Of a stretch of DNA of 38,234 nucleotides, positions 36,542 to 38,234 are shown piece after piece (within the stretch, counting starts at the first letter, position 1; each line of letters opens with the position of its first letter). The position numbers and the translations under genes are program-made. A model generated the notes under the pieces. It did not search any database, was not told where the DNA came from, and saw nothing but the letters and a program-made list of their open reading frames with translations. Origin of the DNA: Thermoprotei archaeon (GTDB taxonomy: Archaea; Thermoproteota; Thermoprotei_A; EX4484-217-1); the NCBI GenBank assembly GCA_021158265.1, contig JAGGUY010000037.1, forward strand, positions 1 through 38,234. The letters are read 5' to 3'.

Positions 36542-38005
36542 ATGGTTATTACAAGCATACTTAAGCTTAAGTGGGGCTTTATAAGGGATCCAATTTATAA
36601 TTACATACCTTTCATAAAGGAAGTTGAAGGCAGAATTATAGATACACCATATGTTCAAAGACTTAGAAGAATACATCAACTCCAAATTGCTCACTACATA
36701 TATCCTGGAGCTGACCATAAAAGGTTTCAGCATAGCTTGGGCGTAATGCACTTAGCTGGATTATTTAGTGAACACTTACTTTCAACTGCTGTAGCGCTTG
36801 AGGGAGAAAATGTTCTTGAAGGTTTTTCCCTTCAGGAATTAATTGAAGCCTCTAGAATTGCAGGATTACTCCACGATGTAGGGCATGGGCCTTACAGTCA
36901 CTCTTTTGAAGACTCTGTTCTTTTGAAAAGTGATGTTCTCAAAAAGGAGGGGTTAAACGATCATGAAAAAGTAGGTGTTGCACTAATAAAATACACTGAT
37001 CTAGGAAGTTTAATAGATAAAATAGGTAAAGAATACGGGTTCGATAATCTTTATGATTTAGTATTAAAGCTTCTAGAACATTACAATCCAACATATCCTA
37101 ACATTATTAAATTACTTCAGAAGGTTGTCAAGAACTGGATTTACCCCGCAGACATTATGGACTTCCTCATTAGAGATAGTTATTATGCTGGAACTAAGGA
37201 GTATGGCACAATAGACTACTATAGGCTGATATTCTACAGTTATCCATATAAGGACCTAATAGTTCTTGATGAGAAAAACATTAACACGCTAAGAAGTTTT
37301 CTGCAAAGTAGGCAGTACATGTTTGAAACAGTTTACTTACATCCTATTTGTAGATCATTTGAACATACAATACAGTTAATGTTAAGCCATGCTAAGGAGG
37401 CTCTCGATTTAGAAGGTCGTGTACTAAGTATTAAGGAAGGTAAGCCTGAACGCTACTTAGAGCTTGATGATTACTCCATACTATATATGATAAGGTCTTT
37501 AAACAATAATTCTGAAGATGTAAAGAAAGCTAAGCAGTATGCTGAAGACATAATTAATCGTAGAAAAAGATGGAAACCTGTAGGTAAACCCTATGAGATA
37601 TCTTTACCTGCACATAATGCTCCATTCTTCTATAAGTTTGGAGACCCAGCTATTGCTGCTAAGGAAATAATGAGGGTTCTTAGAGAACACTTAATAGATA
37701 GGGGATTTAAAGAATTCGTAGACGACTTCTGGATAGACCACAACATGAGGAGGACATTACCTGCTCTACCATATCCTCTACATTTCATTCATTTAGCGAG
37801 AAAACTAGAGGGAACAATAAAAATTGTTGATGGTATACCACTATCTAAAATTCTTGAGGATGCAGGTCTTCAACCTAAAATTACCTACACAGTCTATGGG
37901 CCCATAAACATTTTGAAAGATTTTGAGAAAAGAAAGGCTTTGGAAGAGATAATTCATAACGTCTTTATCGAAGTCTTCGGTACTACACCGGGAGTAACTA
38001 TGTAG
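36542..38005 (+). CDS. HD-domain phosphohydrolase (dGTPase/SAMHD1-like)
   Basis: RLRRIHQLQIAHYIYPGADHKRFQHSLGVMHLAG, IAGLLHDVGHGPYSHSFED, YPADIMDFLIRDSYYAGT. Confidence 0.93.
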   Translation: MVITSILKLKWGFIRDPIYNYIPFIKEVEGRIIDTPYVQRLRRIHQLQIAHYIYPGADHKRFQHSLGVMHLAGLFSEHLLSTAVALEGENVLEGFSLQELIEASRIAGLLHDVGHGPYSHSFEDSVLLKSDVLKKEGLNDHEKVGVALIKYTDLGSLIDKIGKEYGFDNLYDLVLKLLEHYNPTYPNIIKLLQKVVKNWIYPADIMDFLIRDSYYAGTKEYGTIDYYRLIFYSYPYKDLIVLDEKNINTLRSFLQSRQYMFETVYLHPICRSFEHTIQLMLSHAKEALDLEGRVLSIKEGKPERYLELDDYSILYMIRSLNNNSEDVKKAKQYAEDIINRRKRWKPVGKPYEISLPAHNAPFFYKFGDPAIAAKEIMRVLREHLIDRGFKEFVDDFWIDHNMRRTLPALPYPLHFIHLARKLEGTIKIVDGIPLSKILEDAGLQPKITYTVYGPINILKDFEKRKALEEIIHNVFIEVFGTTPGVTM

Positions 38006-38019
38006 AAAAAATCTAGTGT

Positions 38020-38196
38020 TTAGACAACTATTCTAACTTTTTTTGACTTAGCTCTTCTGATTTTCTCTCGTTCCTCACGTAGCAATTCCATAAGGGCTTT
38101 TCTTATAACTTCGCTACGAGTTTCTCCTCTAAGCTCAGCATATTGGTCTATAAGCTCCAATAGTTCCTCCTCTATTTTAAAAGTAACTACTCTCAT
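38020..38196 (-). CDS. CopG-like ribbon-helix-helix DNA-binding protein (58 aa, not in the supplied ORF track)
   Basis: [58 protein letters not shown]; classic RHH pattern; GGCGGGG just upstream of ATG. Confidence 0.85.
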   Translation of the reverse strand: MRVVTFKIEEELLELIDQYAELRGETRSEVIRKALMELLREEREKIRRAKSKKVRIVV

Positions 38197-38234
38197 CGAA
38201 CCCCGCCTCCGTATTACTGATTGTATCGAGAGAA

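Noticed and set aside
1-38234. CRISPR array
   Set aside because: No regularly spaced direct repeats seen; no cas genes

Overview
AT-rich, gene-dense window from a (hyper)thermophilic archaeon, as judged by an intact-looking reverse gyrase, archaeal TATA/SD architecture and C/D box sRNAs. I see about 34 protein genes. They include NTP-transferase, nicotinate phosphoribosyltransferase, DtxR/MntR regulator, Sua5/YrdC, class V aminotransferase, an FrhB-like ferredoxin fusion, pyruvate kinase, reverse gyrase, an MBL-fold exonuclease-like protein and CysS. A coenzyme F420 biosynthesis cluster (cofD-cofC-[two paralogous nucleotidyltransferases]-cofE) is followed by a class I aminotransferase, an AbrB-PhoU regulator, adenosine-specific kinase, MgtC/DUF4010 and SSB. 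An orphan PqqD-like protein then precedes a compact type IV pilus/archaellum-like module (Walker A-less FlaH/KaiC-like protein, secretion ATPase, two single-domain TadC/T2SSF proteins), which converges on a TackOD1-type zinc-ribbon protein. The right end carries a frameshifted DUF488 gene, a GNAT, a signal-less PA14 protein, an HD phosphohydrolase and an unlisted 58-aa ribbon-helix-helix protein. The accessory island is 15.6-17.5 kb: an intact TnpB with a predicted reRNA, an inverted relic of a different tnpB, and two homologous short ORFs next to two near-identical 42-nt element-end motifs. The most notable finds outside the ORF track are C/D box sRNAs. One is textbook-perfect (4416-4465) and is embedded in the called 5' end of the class V aminotransferase ORF. 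One is a good candidate at about 6352-6425. One is an antisense candidate at about 715-783 whose guide is complementary to the common tRNA D-arm sequence GTGGTAGAGC. No tRNA, rRNA or CRISPR array was found. All calls are by eye, with no searches run.
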